From G963678445 sp963678445 (lineage in GTDB: Bacteria; Hydrogenedentota; Hydrogenedentia; Hydrogenedentales; G963678445), in assembly GCA_963678445.1 (NCBI GenBank), contig OY782877.1:310001-374000 (forward strand): a stretch of DNA of 64,000 nt, given 5' to 3'. Position numbers and translations under genes: made by a program. Shown in pieces: positions 33,405 to 41,872 of this stretch (position 1 is its first letter; every line of letters begins with the position of its first letter). The notes under the pieces were generated by a model. The model was not told the DNA's origin. It ran no database searches and saw only the letters and a program-made list of their open reading frames with translations.

Positions 33405-36134
33405 ATGCGGTATGATGTCGCTGCGGAAGAAAAAAACCGGCGCCCACTGGACGCGTTCTTTAAACCGCGAACCGTCGTCGTAATAGGCGCATCGAATACA
33501 CCAGGAAGTGTTGGCCACGCCATTTTTTGGAACCTGATCAGCAATCCCTTTGGGGGCACAGTCTATGCCGTCAATCCCAAACGACACAACGTGCTGGGCA
33601 TCCTGGCCTATCCGAGCGTAAAGGCATTACCCGAACCCATTGATCTGGCAATGATTGTTACCCCAGCGGATACCGTACCCGATGTCTTGGATGAATGTAT
33701 TGCCGTAAAGGTGCGCGGTGCTATTATCATCTCCGCGGGCTTCAGTGAAACAGGCGAAGCGGGGCGCGCCTTAGAAGCCCAGATTCGTGAAAAAGCGCGT
33801 TTGGGGGGAATCCGTATCATTGGCCCCAACAGTCTTGGCCTGATGAATCCACAGTCCGGGTTAAATGCGGCATACGCCGCGCAGATCGCACCAAAAGGCA
33901 GCGTTGGCTTCATCAGTCAAAGCGGTGCATTGGCGGCGGCGGTCCTCGATTGGAGTGCAGAGGTAAACGTTGGCTTCAGCGCCTTTGTTTCCTTCGGTTC
34001 CATGGTCGATGTGGGATGGAGCGAAGTTATTTCATACTTGGGCAACGACCCAAATACGAGGAGCATCGTTGTCTACATGCAATCCATCGGCGATGCACGC
34101 TCTTTTCTTTCCGCTGCGCGAGAAGTCGCCCTCTCCAAACCCATTATCGTGTTGCGCGCAGGCGAAACCGAAAAAGGGGCATGGATTGCAGAACAAACCC
34201 CCTACTTCAGCGAACCGGATCAATGCAGCGACGAGGTAATTTCCGCCGCCTTTCGGCGTAGTGGCGTATTACGCGTATACGATATGGAGAGTTTATTCTC
34301 CATGGCAGAAGTTTTAGGGAAGCAGCCTCGTCCACGTGGACCGCGTCTGGCTATCCTGAGCAATTCCGCAGGCCCCAATATTCTCGCTACCGACTCCCTG
34401 CTTAAATCCGGCGGAGAATTATCCACGCTCAGCAAGCATACCATGGAAGAGCTGAATGCCTTGTTGCCCAGTTATTGGAACAAGGACAACCCGATGGATA
34501 TCCTGGCAGACGCCAATGATGAACGCTATGGAGAGTCTGCCGAAATTGTCGCCCGCGATGAAAACACAGACGGTTTGCTGGTCATTCTTACTCCCCAGGT
34601 TTTGTCAGAACCAACAAAGACAGCGGAACGTCTAAGTACGATTAATTTTCGGGGGAAACCAGTGCTGGCAAGTTGGATGGGAGGCGCCAAGGTGGCGGAA
34701 GGCGATGCTATCCTGAATGAACACAACATTCCCACCCTCGCGTATCCTGATACAGCCGCTAAAGTTTTTGCCGCCATGTGGCGTTACAGTTATAACATCC
34801 GCGGCATCTACGAAACGCCTGTGCTTTTGCCTGGCAACCATGTAGATCCCCAGCAATACAAAGAGGCGGAAGAAATTATCCAAACCGCCCTCACCCATCA
34901 ACAGCCCTTGCTATCAGAAGTCGCCTCAAAACGCCTCCTGTCCAGCTACGGATTACCGGTCATACAAACCTACACGGCCCATTCTGAAGAAGAGGCTGTT
35001 CACCTTGCTGAAAAACTAGGCTATCCCGTCGTCCTCAAACTGAACTACACGCCCATGAGCCATACCTACTCCAGCAGCAGCGCTCACATGAATCTGGCCA
35101 CGCCCGATGCGGTACGAAATGCGTATCGACGTCTACGTGAAACCGCCTTGGAGGGCCTTATCCCCGACGATCTTCAGGCTATCACCGTTCGTCCCATGCT
35201 TTTAGACGAAGGATATCGTATTATTCTGGGCAGTATGATCGATCCCCAATTTGGCCCCGTACTCTTTTTCGGTTCAGGCGGCCCGCTAGGTGAGGTCATC
35301 CGCGACCGCGCACTCGCGCTACCCCCACTAAACTCTACCCTGGCGCGGCGTCTTATGGAACAAACCCGGTGTTACAATGCCCTCTGCGGGCGTGCGGGAG
35401 GCCGTCCGGCAGATTTGGCGCAACTGGAACAGTTCCTGGTACGGTTCAGCCAGCTGCTGGTAGAACAGCCCTGGATTCGTGAAATTGATATCAACCCGTT
35501 GCTGGCAACGCATGAGCGCCTGGTCATTTTGGATGCACGAATGCTGCTACATGCCCCAGACACCTCCCCAGAACAATTCCCCAAGCTGGCTATACGACCT
35601 TATCCTACAGAATACACCTTCCCCCACACCCTGAAAAACGGGGAAAATTTGGTATTGCGGGCGATCCGTCCGGAAGACGAAGCAATGATGGTTGAATTCC
35701 ATCAAACCCTATCCGATGACACCGTCTATTTCCGATACATGACACGGCAGAATCTCGACGAACGGATCAAACATGAACGCCTGACGCGTATTTGCTTTAT
35801 CGACTACGATCGCCAAATCGGCATTGTTGCAGAATACACCGATCCTAAAACTGGCGCGCCCCGCCTTCTTGGAGTAGCCCGTCTGGTACGCTTGTTCGAT
35901 GAATCAGAAGCCGAATTTGCTCTAGTCGTCAGCGATCCTGTTCAAGGGCAGGGGCTGGGAGAAGCACTTTTATCCACCCTGATTCGTATTGCCAAAGCAG
36001 AAAAACTAAACCGCATAACCGGTTCAATTCTGCCCGACAACCGCGCCATGCTGCAATTGTGCCACAAATTGGGTTTTACGCTAGAAAAACCCGTCGGCGG
36101 AGAAGTCATTGCGGTATATTCTTGCACACCCTAA
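33405..36134 (+). CDS. Pat-like fusion: ADP-forming acyl-CoA synthetase plus GNAT acetyltransferase
   Basis: A 909-residue cytoplasmic protein. Domain order: CoA-binding Rossmann domain (VVVIGASNTPGSVGHAIF), succinyl-CoA-ligase-like domains (IIGPNSLGLMNP, GFISQSGALAAAVLDW), an ATP-grasp domain from about residue 500 (ASKRLLSSYGLPVIQTYTA, LGYPVVLKLNY), and a C-terminal GNAT domain (LVLRAIRPEDEAMMVEF; acetyl-CoA loop VQGQGLGEALL). Such proteins include Salmonella Pat and E. coli PatZ, which acetylate lysines of acetyl-CoA synthetase. The segment where active ADP-forming synthetases carry SHTG reads EQTPYFS, so the phosphorylatable His seems absent and the synthetase half is probably only a sensor. 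ATG at 33405 begins the conserved region and has GGGGA upstream; a longer frame from 33204 reads hydrophobic sequence without a site. Confidence 0.88.
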   Translation: MRYDVAAEEKNRRPLDAFFKPRTVVVIGASNTPGSVGHAIFWNLISNPFGGTVYAVNPKRHNVLGILAYPSVKALPEPIDLAMIVTPADTVPDVLDECIAVKVRGAIIISAGFSETGEAGRALEAQIREKARLGGIRIIGPNSLGLMNPQSGLNAAYAAQIAPKGSVGFISQSGALAAAVLDWSAEVNVGFSAFVSFGSMVDVGWSEVISYLGNDPNTRSIVVYMQSIGDARSFLSAAREVALSKPIIVLRAGETEKGAWIAEQTPYFSEPDQCSDEVISAAFRRSGVLRVYDMESLFSMAEVLGKQPRPRGPRLAILSNSAGPNILATDSLLKSGGELSTLSKHTMEELNALLPSYWNKDNPMDILADANDERYGESAEIVARDENTDGLLVILTPQVLSEPTKTAERLSTINFRGKPVLASWMGGAKVAEGDAILNEHNIPTLAYPDTAAKVFAAMWRYSYNIRGIYETPVLLPGNHVDPQQYKEAEEIIQTALTHQQPLLSEVASKRLLSSYGLPVIQTYTAHSEEEAVHLAEKLGYPVVLKLNYTPMSHTYSSSSAHMNLATPDAVRNAYRRLRETALEGLIPDDLQAITVRPMLLDEGYRIILGSMIDPQFGPVLFFGSGGPLGEVIRDRALALPPLNSTLARRLMEQTRCYNALCGRAGGRPADLAQLEQFLVRFSQLLVEQPWIREIDINPLLATHERLVILDARMLLHAPDTSPEQFPKLAIRPYPTEYTFPHTLKNGENLVLRAIRPEDEAMMVEFHQTLSDDTVYFRYMTRQNLDERIKHERLTRICFIDYDRQIGIVAEYTDPKTGAPRLLGVARLVRLFDESEAEFALVVSDPVQGQGLGEALLSTLIRIAKAEKLNRITGSILPDNRAMLQLCHKLGFTLEKPVGGEVIAVYSCTP

Positions 36135-36223
36135 AAATACCGTTTTCTATAATCAGGTTGCATAGCATTTTCAAAGTAGGCTTTTTTTTGTCCGGACAAG
36201 TTGCGTTTTTTGAAAGGAATTTT

Positions 36224-37162
36224 ATGAGAGTCTTTTTCGTATTATTTATGAATACTATGCTTTTCTTTACCACCGTTGCCTTTACGGAATCGACATCGCT
36301 GTTTGAGGATCTTTCCTGGACACACGGTGTTCGCTTAAGTGCGGTAGACAGTTCGCTAAGGCCTGTGGAAATAAAAACTATCCTCGCCTATTCTGATGAA
36401 GGAGCACCATGTTGGCGCCTGGCTCAGTGGGGAACTCGATTTAATCTGGCTTCAGCGGAAGAGGAGTACGCAAAAGGAATACGTAGCCTCTCGAATCCAG
36501 GAAAAACGGTAACGGTTTTTCCTGGCGGCCTCCCGAAAGAAGGCGTCTTACTTGCCGTGAATGGCGGTGCGGAGTATGGGGGAAAATTGCGCCGTCGGGG
36601 TGAGGCGTGGCCCCATTTGTTGATTGAACAGCAGATGAAGTCAGCGGTGTTTTTAGACACATTGGAAACTTTAAATTTTAATGTGGCATTCAAGGTTGCG
36701 TATTGTCGGCTTGCAAGTAAGGAGACTGTAGACCCTGCCTTGCATACGGCGCATATCACCGCCTTTTGGGTGATTCGGAATGCGAATAAAAGCAGTGACG
36801 ATTTTAACGACATGATTTGGTTCGGATTACCGCTCTTCGATGCACGCTATTCAATACCACGGGGACACCAGGCGGTAGATCAGGGAAAGGCTGATGCATC
36901 GGGAAAATTTATTTGCACGATAGACGGTACACGTTTTTTCCCCGATGGCGTGAAGACGGGCGAATGGCAAAAACTGTCGTGTGACATGCTTCCACTGGTC
37001 CACGAAGCGTTAAGCATTTCTCAGAAAAAGGGATTTTTAACAAAAAGCAGCTTCGAAGACTTTTCAGTCACCAGCTTTAACCTTGGTTGGGAAGTGCCCG
37101 GTCCCTACGATTGCGCCATTCACCTGCGCAACTTGTCGCTTGTAGGGACGAAAAAACCATAA
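36224..37162 (+). CDS. Exported protein of unknown function
   Basis: A 312-residue protein with a signal peptide at residues 1-20 (FFVLFMNTMLFFTTVAF). I do not recognise the family. Visible features are two early beta-rich stretches, an internal FNDMIWFGLPLFDARYS segment, a later DGTRFFPDGVKTGEWQKL, and a closing NLGWEVPGPYDCAIHLRNL segment that resembles the carbohydrate-binding or lectin-like end of secreted glycan-related proteins. No catalytic pattern is certain. AAAGGAA lies about 7 bases before the ATG. It follows the synthetase gene by 90 bp and has lower G+C than it, so it may be a separate unit. Confidence 0.65.
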   Translation: MRVFFVLFMNTMLFFTTVAFTESTSLFEDLSWTHGVRLSAVDSSLRPVEIKTILAYSDEGAPCWRLAQWGTRFNLASAEEEYAKGIRSLSNPGKTVTVFPGGLPKEGVLLAVNGGAEYGGKLRRRGEAWPHLLIEQQMKSAVFLDTLETLNFNVAFKVAYCRLASKETVDPALHTAHITAFWVIRNANKSSDDFNDMIWFGLPLFDARYSIPRGHQAVDQGKADASGKFICTIDGTRFFPDGVKTGEWQKLSCDMLPLVHEALSISQKKGFLTKSSFEDFSVTSFNLGWEVPGPYDCAIHLRNLSLVGTKKP

Positions 37163-37186
37163 CTTCGTGAACGATTATAAAAAATT

Positions 37187-37220
37187 TATTCGGGGAATCC
37201 ATTTCTGGATTCCCCGAATA
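37187..37220 (-). terminator. Strong intrinsic terminator of the sdh operon
   Basis: A perfect 15-bp stem (TATTCGGGGAATCCA at 37187-37201 with its complement at 37206-37220) closes on a TTTC loop. On the minus strand it is followed by AAATTTTTTATAA. It lies about 135 bp past sdhB and also stands 25 bp after the plus-strand gene at 36224, so it may serve both. Confidence 0.75.
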
Positions 37221-37311
37221 TTAAAGACAACATGTACGCCAGGACGCTTTAAAGAAAGTCGTTGATAAGGCTAACCATGGTTTATCCTATAAAAACATCC
37301 GTTTTTCTTTG

Positions 37312-37341
37312 CTTCTTTCTTTTTCCGTAAAAAGAAAGAAG
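37312..37341. terminator. A/T-rich inverted repeat just after sdhB
   Basis: CTTCTTTCTTTTT at 37312-37324 pairs with AAAAAGAAAGAAG at 37329-37341, a 13-bp stem with a short loop. It lies 15 bp past the sdhB stop. It may be a first terminator or a 3' end-stabilising hairpin. Confidence 0.45.
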
Positions 37342-37355
37342 GAGCTAAAAATGAT

Positions 37356-38120
37356 TTACTCTTCACCCGCAAAGATAGAGCGGACATATTCGCGGTTCAT
37401 TGCTGCGATATTTTCCACCTTGATCTCTTTGGGACAGGCCGCTTCGCATTCATAGTGTTTGGAACAACTGCCAAAGCCCTCTGCTTCCATCTGACGCAAC
37501 ATGGAGGCAACCCGTTTTTTGCGTTCTGGATGTCCCTGCGGCAAGCGGGCCAGCTGGCTAATCTTTGCGCCGGTAAAAAGACTCGCCGAGGCATTCGGAC
37601 AGGCCGCCACGCACGCACCACAACCGATACAGGCGGCTGCGTCCATGGCTTTGTCCGCATGCGTTTTCGAAATGGGAATGGCATGCGCGTCGGGGGCTTG
37701 TCCTGTCGCAACCGATACATAGCCACCCGCCATGATAATTCGGTCGAGGGCAGAGCGGTCGATCACCAGATCTCTGACGACCGGGAAGGCGACAGCACGA
37801 AACGGTTCTACTACCAGGGTATCGCCGTCGTTAAACTTGCGCATATGCAACTGGCACAAGGTGGTTGCCCGTTCCGGACCATGCGCGTTGCCATTGATAA
37901 CAGCGCCGCACATACCGCAGATACCTTCGCGGCAGTCATGGTCAAAGGCAACCGGCTCTTTTCCTTGCTTGATGAGATCGGCATTCACCACATCCAACAT
38001 TTCTAAGAAGGACATATCGGTTGAAATGTCTTTTGCCTCATACGTCTCCAGGTGACCTTTATCTTCGGGCCCCTTCTGACGCCAGATTTTCAATGTGATA
38101 TTGATGGATTTTCCAGCCAT
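37356..38120 (-). CDS. sdhB: Succinate dehydrogenase/fumarate reductase iron-sulfur subunit
   Basis: Electron-transfer subunit of complex II at the inner face of the membrane. 254 residues. The N-terminal [2Fe-2S] domain has CREGICGMCGAV and a later Cys; the C-terminal ferredoxin domain has CIGCGACVAACPN and the Cys set of CSKHYECEAACPKEI. The start is ATG at 38120 with GAGGAG upstream; it overlaps the sdhA stop by one base (TAATG), so the two are coupled. A longer upstream frame runs into sdhA and is not used. Confidence 0.95.
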   Translation of the reverse strand: MAGKSINITLKIWRQKGPEDKGHLETYEAKDISTDMSFLEMLDVVNADLIKQGKEPVAFDHDCREGICGMCGAVINGNAHGPERATTLCQLHMRKFNDGDTLVVEPFRAVAFPVVRDLVIDRSALDRIIMAGGYVSVATGQAPDAHAIPISKTHADKAMDAAACIGCGACVAACPNASASLFTGAKISQLARLPQGHPERKKRVASMLRQMEAEGFGSCSKHYECEAACPKEIKVENIAAMNREYVRSIFAGEE

Positions 38121-40027
38121 TATTTGTAACTCCTCTGCGACAGTGGAACTTCGGTAAAGGTTAGCGCTTCTTTGTGCAACGTCGGGGTATTTCCTACCCC
38201 TTGATGCTCCCACGCCCCCACGTAGCAGAAATTATCATCATCGCGAAGGGCCTCGCCCTCTTCGCTCTGATGTTCTTCACGGAAATGTCCCCCACAGGAT
38301 TCATCGCGATGCAAAGCATCGGTACACAGCAATTCAGCAAACTCCAAGAAGTCAGCGATACGCCCCGCACGCTCCAAGACCTGATTGAAATCGTTTTGCG
38401 CGCCTACTATCGTTGTATTGTTCCAGAATTCTTCCCGGATACGCGGAATTTCTGACAATGCTTCTTTCAGGCCCGCCTCGTTGCGCGCCATGCCGCATTT
38501 TTCCCATAGCAACAGGCCCAGCTCGCGGTGCACATCATCCACCGTACGTTTACCCTTAAGGTTCACCAGCTTGGTAGTTTTTTCGCGCACTTCCGTTTCG
38601 GTACGCGTAAAGGCTTCGTGATCCGTGCTGATATTGGCTGGACCCGCCTTCGCGAGGAAATTGCCCAAGGTATAGGGAATCACAAAGTAGCCATCCGCCA
38701 GGCCCTGCATCAATGCACTGGCGCCCAGACGGTTTGCACCATGATCGGAGAAATTGGCCTCACCCAATACATGGAGTCCCGGGAGGTTACTCATCAGATT
38801 ATAATCCACCCACAATCCCCCCATCGTGTAGTGGATCGCAGGATAAATCATCATCGGGGTTTCATACGGATTATCATCCACAATCCGTTCATACATGTCG
38901 AAGAGGTTACCATACCGTTCTTCTACCGCTTGTTTTCCATCCCGTGCAATGGCGTCCGAGAAATCCAGATAGACTGCCTGACCCGATCCCACGCCGTATC
39001 CCGCGTCACACACTTGCTTCGCATTACGCGAGGCCACGTCACGCGGCACCAAGTTACCAAAACTGGGATATTTTTCTTCCAGATAATAGTTCCGCTCCGC
39101 ATCAGGAATAGCATTCGGGGCGCGATTATCCCCTTTCTTTCGAGGCACCCAGATACGCCCATCATTACGAAGACTTTCGCTCATTAACGTCAGCTTCGAT
39201 TGGTAATCCCCGTGCACCGGAATGCAGGTGGGATGAATCTGGCAGTAGCAGGGGTTGGCAAAGTAGGCGCCACGCTTATGCGCACGCCAGGCAGCAGTCA
39301 CATTCGAAGCTTTCGCATTCGTCGAAAGGTAAAAGACATTACCGTAACCACCCGTCGCCAAAACCACCGCATCCGCTGCGTGCGACTCAATCTCACCATT
39401 CAAGAGATTGCGGCATATAATGCCCACGGCGCGCCCATCCGCCACCACCAGATCCAACATCTCACGACGTGTAAAGAGTTTCACATGGTCACGCGCCACT
39501 TCCTTCATCAAAGCGCCATACGCACCCAGCAACAACTGCTGTCCTGTTTGGCCGCGTGCATAAAAAGTACGCGAAACCTGCGCGCCCCCAAAAGAACGAT
39601 TGTCCAGGTAGCCGCCATATTCACGCGCAAACGGCACGCCCTGCGCCACGCACTGATCAATGATATTGTTGCTAACCTCGGCCAGACGGTGCACGTTCGC
39701 TTCACGCGCACGATAGTCGCCGCCCTTTACCGTGTCGTAAAAGAGGCGATGGACACTGTCGCCGTCATTCTTATAATTCTTCGCCGCATTGATACCGCCC
39801 TGCGCGGCAATACTATGCGCACGCCGTGGCGTATCCTGGATACAAAAGGCATTTACCTTGTATCCCATCTCAGCCAGAGATGCGGCAGCCGAAGCGCCAG
39901 CCAACCCCGTACCCACCACAATCACCGTATACTTCCGTTTATTCGCTGGATTCACCAGCTTCATTTCAAACTTGTGCCGGGTCCACTTTTCCGCCATGGG
40001 ACCACTTGGAATCTTAGAATCAAGCAT
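38120..40027 (-). CDS. sdhA: Succinate dehydrogenase/fumarate reductase flavoprotein subunit
   Basis: Catalytic subunit of complex II with covalently bound FAD. 635 residues, the long form seen with B-type enzymes. FAD-binding region: VIVVGTGLAGASAAASLAEM. The covalent-FAD His lies in HSIAAQGGINAA. Active-site region: GQTGQQLLLGAYGAL, then HPTCIPVHGDYQSKL, and HYTMGGLWVDYN; FSDHGANRLGASALMQGL near the C-terminus binds FAD. AGGAG lies 10 bases before the ATG. Direction of catalysis (succinate oxidation or fumarate reduction) cannot be told from sequence; B-type enzymes do both. Confidence 0.95.
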   Translation of the reverse strand: MLDSKIPSGPMAEKWTRHKFEMKLVNPANKRKYTVIVVGTGLAGASAAASLAEMGYKVNAFCIQDTPRRAHSIAAQGGINAAKNYKNDGDSVHRLFYDTVKGGDYRAREANVHRLAEVSNNIIDQCVAQGVPFAREYGGYLDNRSFGGAQVSRTFYARGQTGQQLLLGAYGALMKEVARDHVKLFTRREMLDLVVADGRAVGIICRNLLNGEIESHAADAVVLATGGYGNVFYLSTNAKASNVTAAWRAHKRGAYFANPCYCQIHPTCIPVHGDYQSKLTLMSESLRNDGRIWVPRKKGDNRAPNAIPDAERNYYLEEKYPSFGNLVPRDVASRNAKQVCDAGYGVGSGQAVYLDFSDAIARDGKQAVEERYGNLFDMYERIVDDNPYETPMMIYPAIHYTMGGLWVDYNLMSNLPGLHVLGEANFSDHGANRLGASALMQGLADGYFVIPYTLGNFLAKAGPANISTDHEAFTRTETEVREKTTKLVNLKGKRTVDDVHRELGLLLWEKCGMARNEAGLKEALSEIPRIREEFWNNTTIVGAQNDFNQVLERAGRIADFLEFAELLCTDALHRDESCGGHFREEHQSEEGEALRDDDNFCYVGAWEHQGVGNTPTLHKEALTFTEVPLSQRSYK

Positions 40028-40040
40028 AAGGCCAACGCTC

Positions 40041-40745
40041 CTATCCCATCAGATGGGTTTTTACTAAAACATATACCGGAATCAAACTGAAGGCCACGGC
40101 AACCAAGGCGCCCAGGGCCTTCGCAGCCCACTCCGCCCTCGTCGTTGCTTTATCCGTCAACACGCCCAACGTCACCCAGATGCTCGACACGGCATGCGTA
40201 AGATGAAATCCGACACAACACACCGCCACGATATAGACCAACGCAAACAACGGATTGCCAAAAGAATTGTAAACCAGGCCATAGAGTCCCAGAGTTTCAC
40301 CTTCGTTCATGCCGGGCACTATCGAAGCAGCACCAATTTGATCACCCAGTGTAAAATTCTTCAGATGCATGAACAAAAACAGGAAAATGATCGCACCGGT
40401 ATAGATCATTAGCCGCGTCGCCCATGTTTTTCTTCCCATATACGAACGCACCGCATAACGCCCACCCCGAGCCTGCAAATTACTCCACTTCAGATAGGCT
40501 GTCAATCCGACGTGCAGCACAAAAGCAGTAAGCATCCCCAAGCGCGCCACCCACAACAACGGTCCCAACGATTGCAGATGTTCCGCATACGCGTTAAACA
40601 TCTCCGGGCCAAGGAATATCAATAGATTCCCCGACAAATGTCCCAAAATAAACAACACCAATACCAATCCCGACACCGCCACCACCAACTCCTTCACCGT
40701 CGTGGTCGCGAATCGGCCTCTTGCTACAGCAACTGTCGTACTCAT
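40041..40745 (-). CDS. sdhC: Succinate dehydrogenase cytochrome b subunit, B type
   Basis: The single membrane anchor of B-type complex II, carrying two haems. 234 residues and five helices. Candidate haem His residues are in LFILGHLSGNLL, AYAEHLQSL, AFVLHVGLTAYL, LFMHLKNF and GFHLTHAVSS, the pattern of TIGR02046 proteins. It is the first gene of sdhCAB, separated from sdhA by 13 bp. Quinone type, probably menaquinone, is inference from the B-type family. Confidence 0.93.
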   Translation of the reverse strand: MSTTVAVARGRFATTTVKELVVAVSGLVLVLFILGHLSGNLLIFLGPEMFNAYAEHLQSLGPLLWVARLGMLTAFVLHVGLTAYLKWSNLQARGGRYAVRSYMGRKTWATRLMIYTGAIIFLFLFMHLKNFTLGDQIGAASIVPGMNEGETLGLYGLVYNSFGNPLFALVYIVAVCCVGFHLTHAVSSIWVTLGVLTDKATTRAEWAAKALGALVAVAFSLIPVYVLVKTHLMG

Positions 40746-41100
40746 AGACTGTCCATCCCTTTCCCGTCAGGACCCAAATACCCATAGTAAGCTTTACACA
40801 ATCCGGTCAGCCGGATCGCAAACCACTTACCACAAAAAACGAATCACACCCTGCCACCACACCCAGGCCCCGCTATACCATGCAGCTCAGCCCCCCCCCC
40901 AACGCACAACTTGCACTGCATAAAAGCAGATATCTCCAGAAAAAACGGCCCCCATTACCTTGCTTTTCATGCGCACTTCACTCAACACCCCCGTAAAACC
41001 CGCATCCCCCTTACAAAAAACATACTCCCTACTATACACAAAAAAACTCGATTGGAAAACTGCAAATCAATCCTGTACAATACCCACTCTGGCCCCCTGC
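40746..41100. other. Intergenic region upstream of sdhC and tRNA-Ser
   Basis: About 355 bp with no gene. It must hold the sdh promoter (minus strand) and the tRNA promoter (plus strand). TTGGAA near 41052 and TACAAT near 41078 are spaced by about 20 bases and may form a weak tRNA promoter. No repeat copy is present. Confidence 0.35.
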
Positions 41101-41184
41101 GGAGGGTTAGGATAATTGGTAATCCACCGGTCTTGAAAACCGGCGCCTTCGGGCTTGTGGGTTCGAGTCCCACACCCTCCGCCA
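41101..41184 (+). tRNA. tRNA-Ser(UGA)
   Basis: The acceptor GGAGGGT (41101-41107) pairs with ACCCTCC (41174-41180), then discriminator G and encoded CCA. The anticodon stem CCGGT/ACCGG encloses CTTGAAA with anticodon TGA. A long variable arm (CGCCTTCGGGCTT) marks class II, and the T arm is GTGGG-TTCGAGT-CCCAC. All arms fold, so the gene is intact. Confidence 0.95.
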
Positions 41185-41552
41185 TTTCTCCCTTTCTCCT
41201 GCATTAAGCCCAGATAGCAGCTTTTATGGCTATGCCCCCCTTTGCATATGGCCTCACTAGGCAATCCACCTCAATGAGGAGGACTATCTCCCTTTTACCA
41301 GCCTCTTTCACACCAGAAAAATGGTTTTACTCCAAACTAAAGATGCCAAGTCCTCCTTGATCTGTATAGCAGCTTCAAAAACTAGCTTCTAGGGAAGGGC
41401 ATGACATATTGCAATCCCAATAGGCTATCCAGAGGATAGCAATGAACGTCTTACCCGATTAATAATGAATCAGAATCTGTTTTTCGCGCTGCAAATCACC
41501 AAAAAAAGTTGATCTCTACAATTTTTCTGTGGTATGCTTTGGGTCCTGTTAC
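41185..41552. other. Spacer between the two tRNA genes
   Basis: 368 bp with no coding frame, no repeat copy and no strong hairpin. TTGATC near 41511 and GGTATGCTT near 41531 lie where a promoter for tRNA-Val is expected. Confidence 0.35.
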
Positions 41553-41629
41553 GGGCGATTAGCTCAGGTGGTTAGAGCGCCGTCTTCACACGGCGGAGGT
41601 CACTGGTTCGAGTCCAGTATCGCCCACCA
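41553..41629 (+). tRNA. tRNA-Val(CAC)
   Basis: The acceptor GGGCGAT pairs with ATCGCCC, followed by A and encoded CCA. The D arm is GCTC...GAGC. The anticodon stem CCGTC/GGCGG (one G-T pair) encloses TTCACAC, giving anticodon CAC. The T arm is ACTGG-TTCGAGT-CCAGT. A run of seven T follows the CCA and may end transcription. Confidence 0.92.
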
Positions 41630-41765
41630 TTTTTTTATCTATTCAATACGAAATTTATCGTCCATATATGTCATTACTTCGCAGCTAACAAAACAGCTGT
41701 TCGATAGCCCCCCGCTCTTCTCGCTATCGGAAAACGCTGTTCGCATCAGACAATAACCTCAAAAA

Positions 41766-41815
41766 AAAGACACGCCACCTACGGAATACACTATCCGAAT
41801 CGGTGGCGTGTCTTT
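41766..41815. terminator. Bidirectional intrinsic terminator
   Basis: AAAGACACGCCACC (41766-41779) pairs perfectly with GGTGGCGTGTCTTT (41802-41815). A T-run follows on the plus strand and, read on the minus strand, another T-run follows. It would end the minus-strand PAP2 transcript and any plus-strand read-through from tRNA-Val. Confidence 0.8.
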
Positions 41816-41821
41816 ATTTTT

Positions 41822-41872
41822 TTACAAAAGTACAGTAGCGCTGCCACTTGCCTGCGGTCGCTGGCCCACTAG
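41822..41872 (-). repeat. Dispersed intergenic repeat, copy 6 (left half, minus strand)
   Basis: On the minus strand CTAGTGGGCCAGCGACCGCA begins at 41872 and aligns with the family's left end. The right end is missing; the copy runs into the bidirectional terminator. Its CTAG supplies the TAG stop of the PAP2 phosphatase gene. Confidence 0.65.

Noticed and set aside
39200..40090. Plus-strand frame of 296 codons opposite sdhA
   Set aside because: It is antisense to a well-conserved gene and has no domain.
41101..41629. tRNA genes as an integration site for a genomic island
   Set aside because: No repeat of the tRNA 3' ends is seen elsewhere in the window and no integrase lies next to them.
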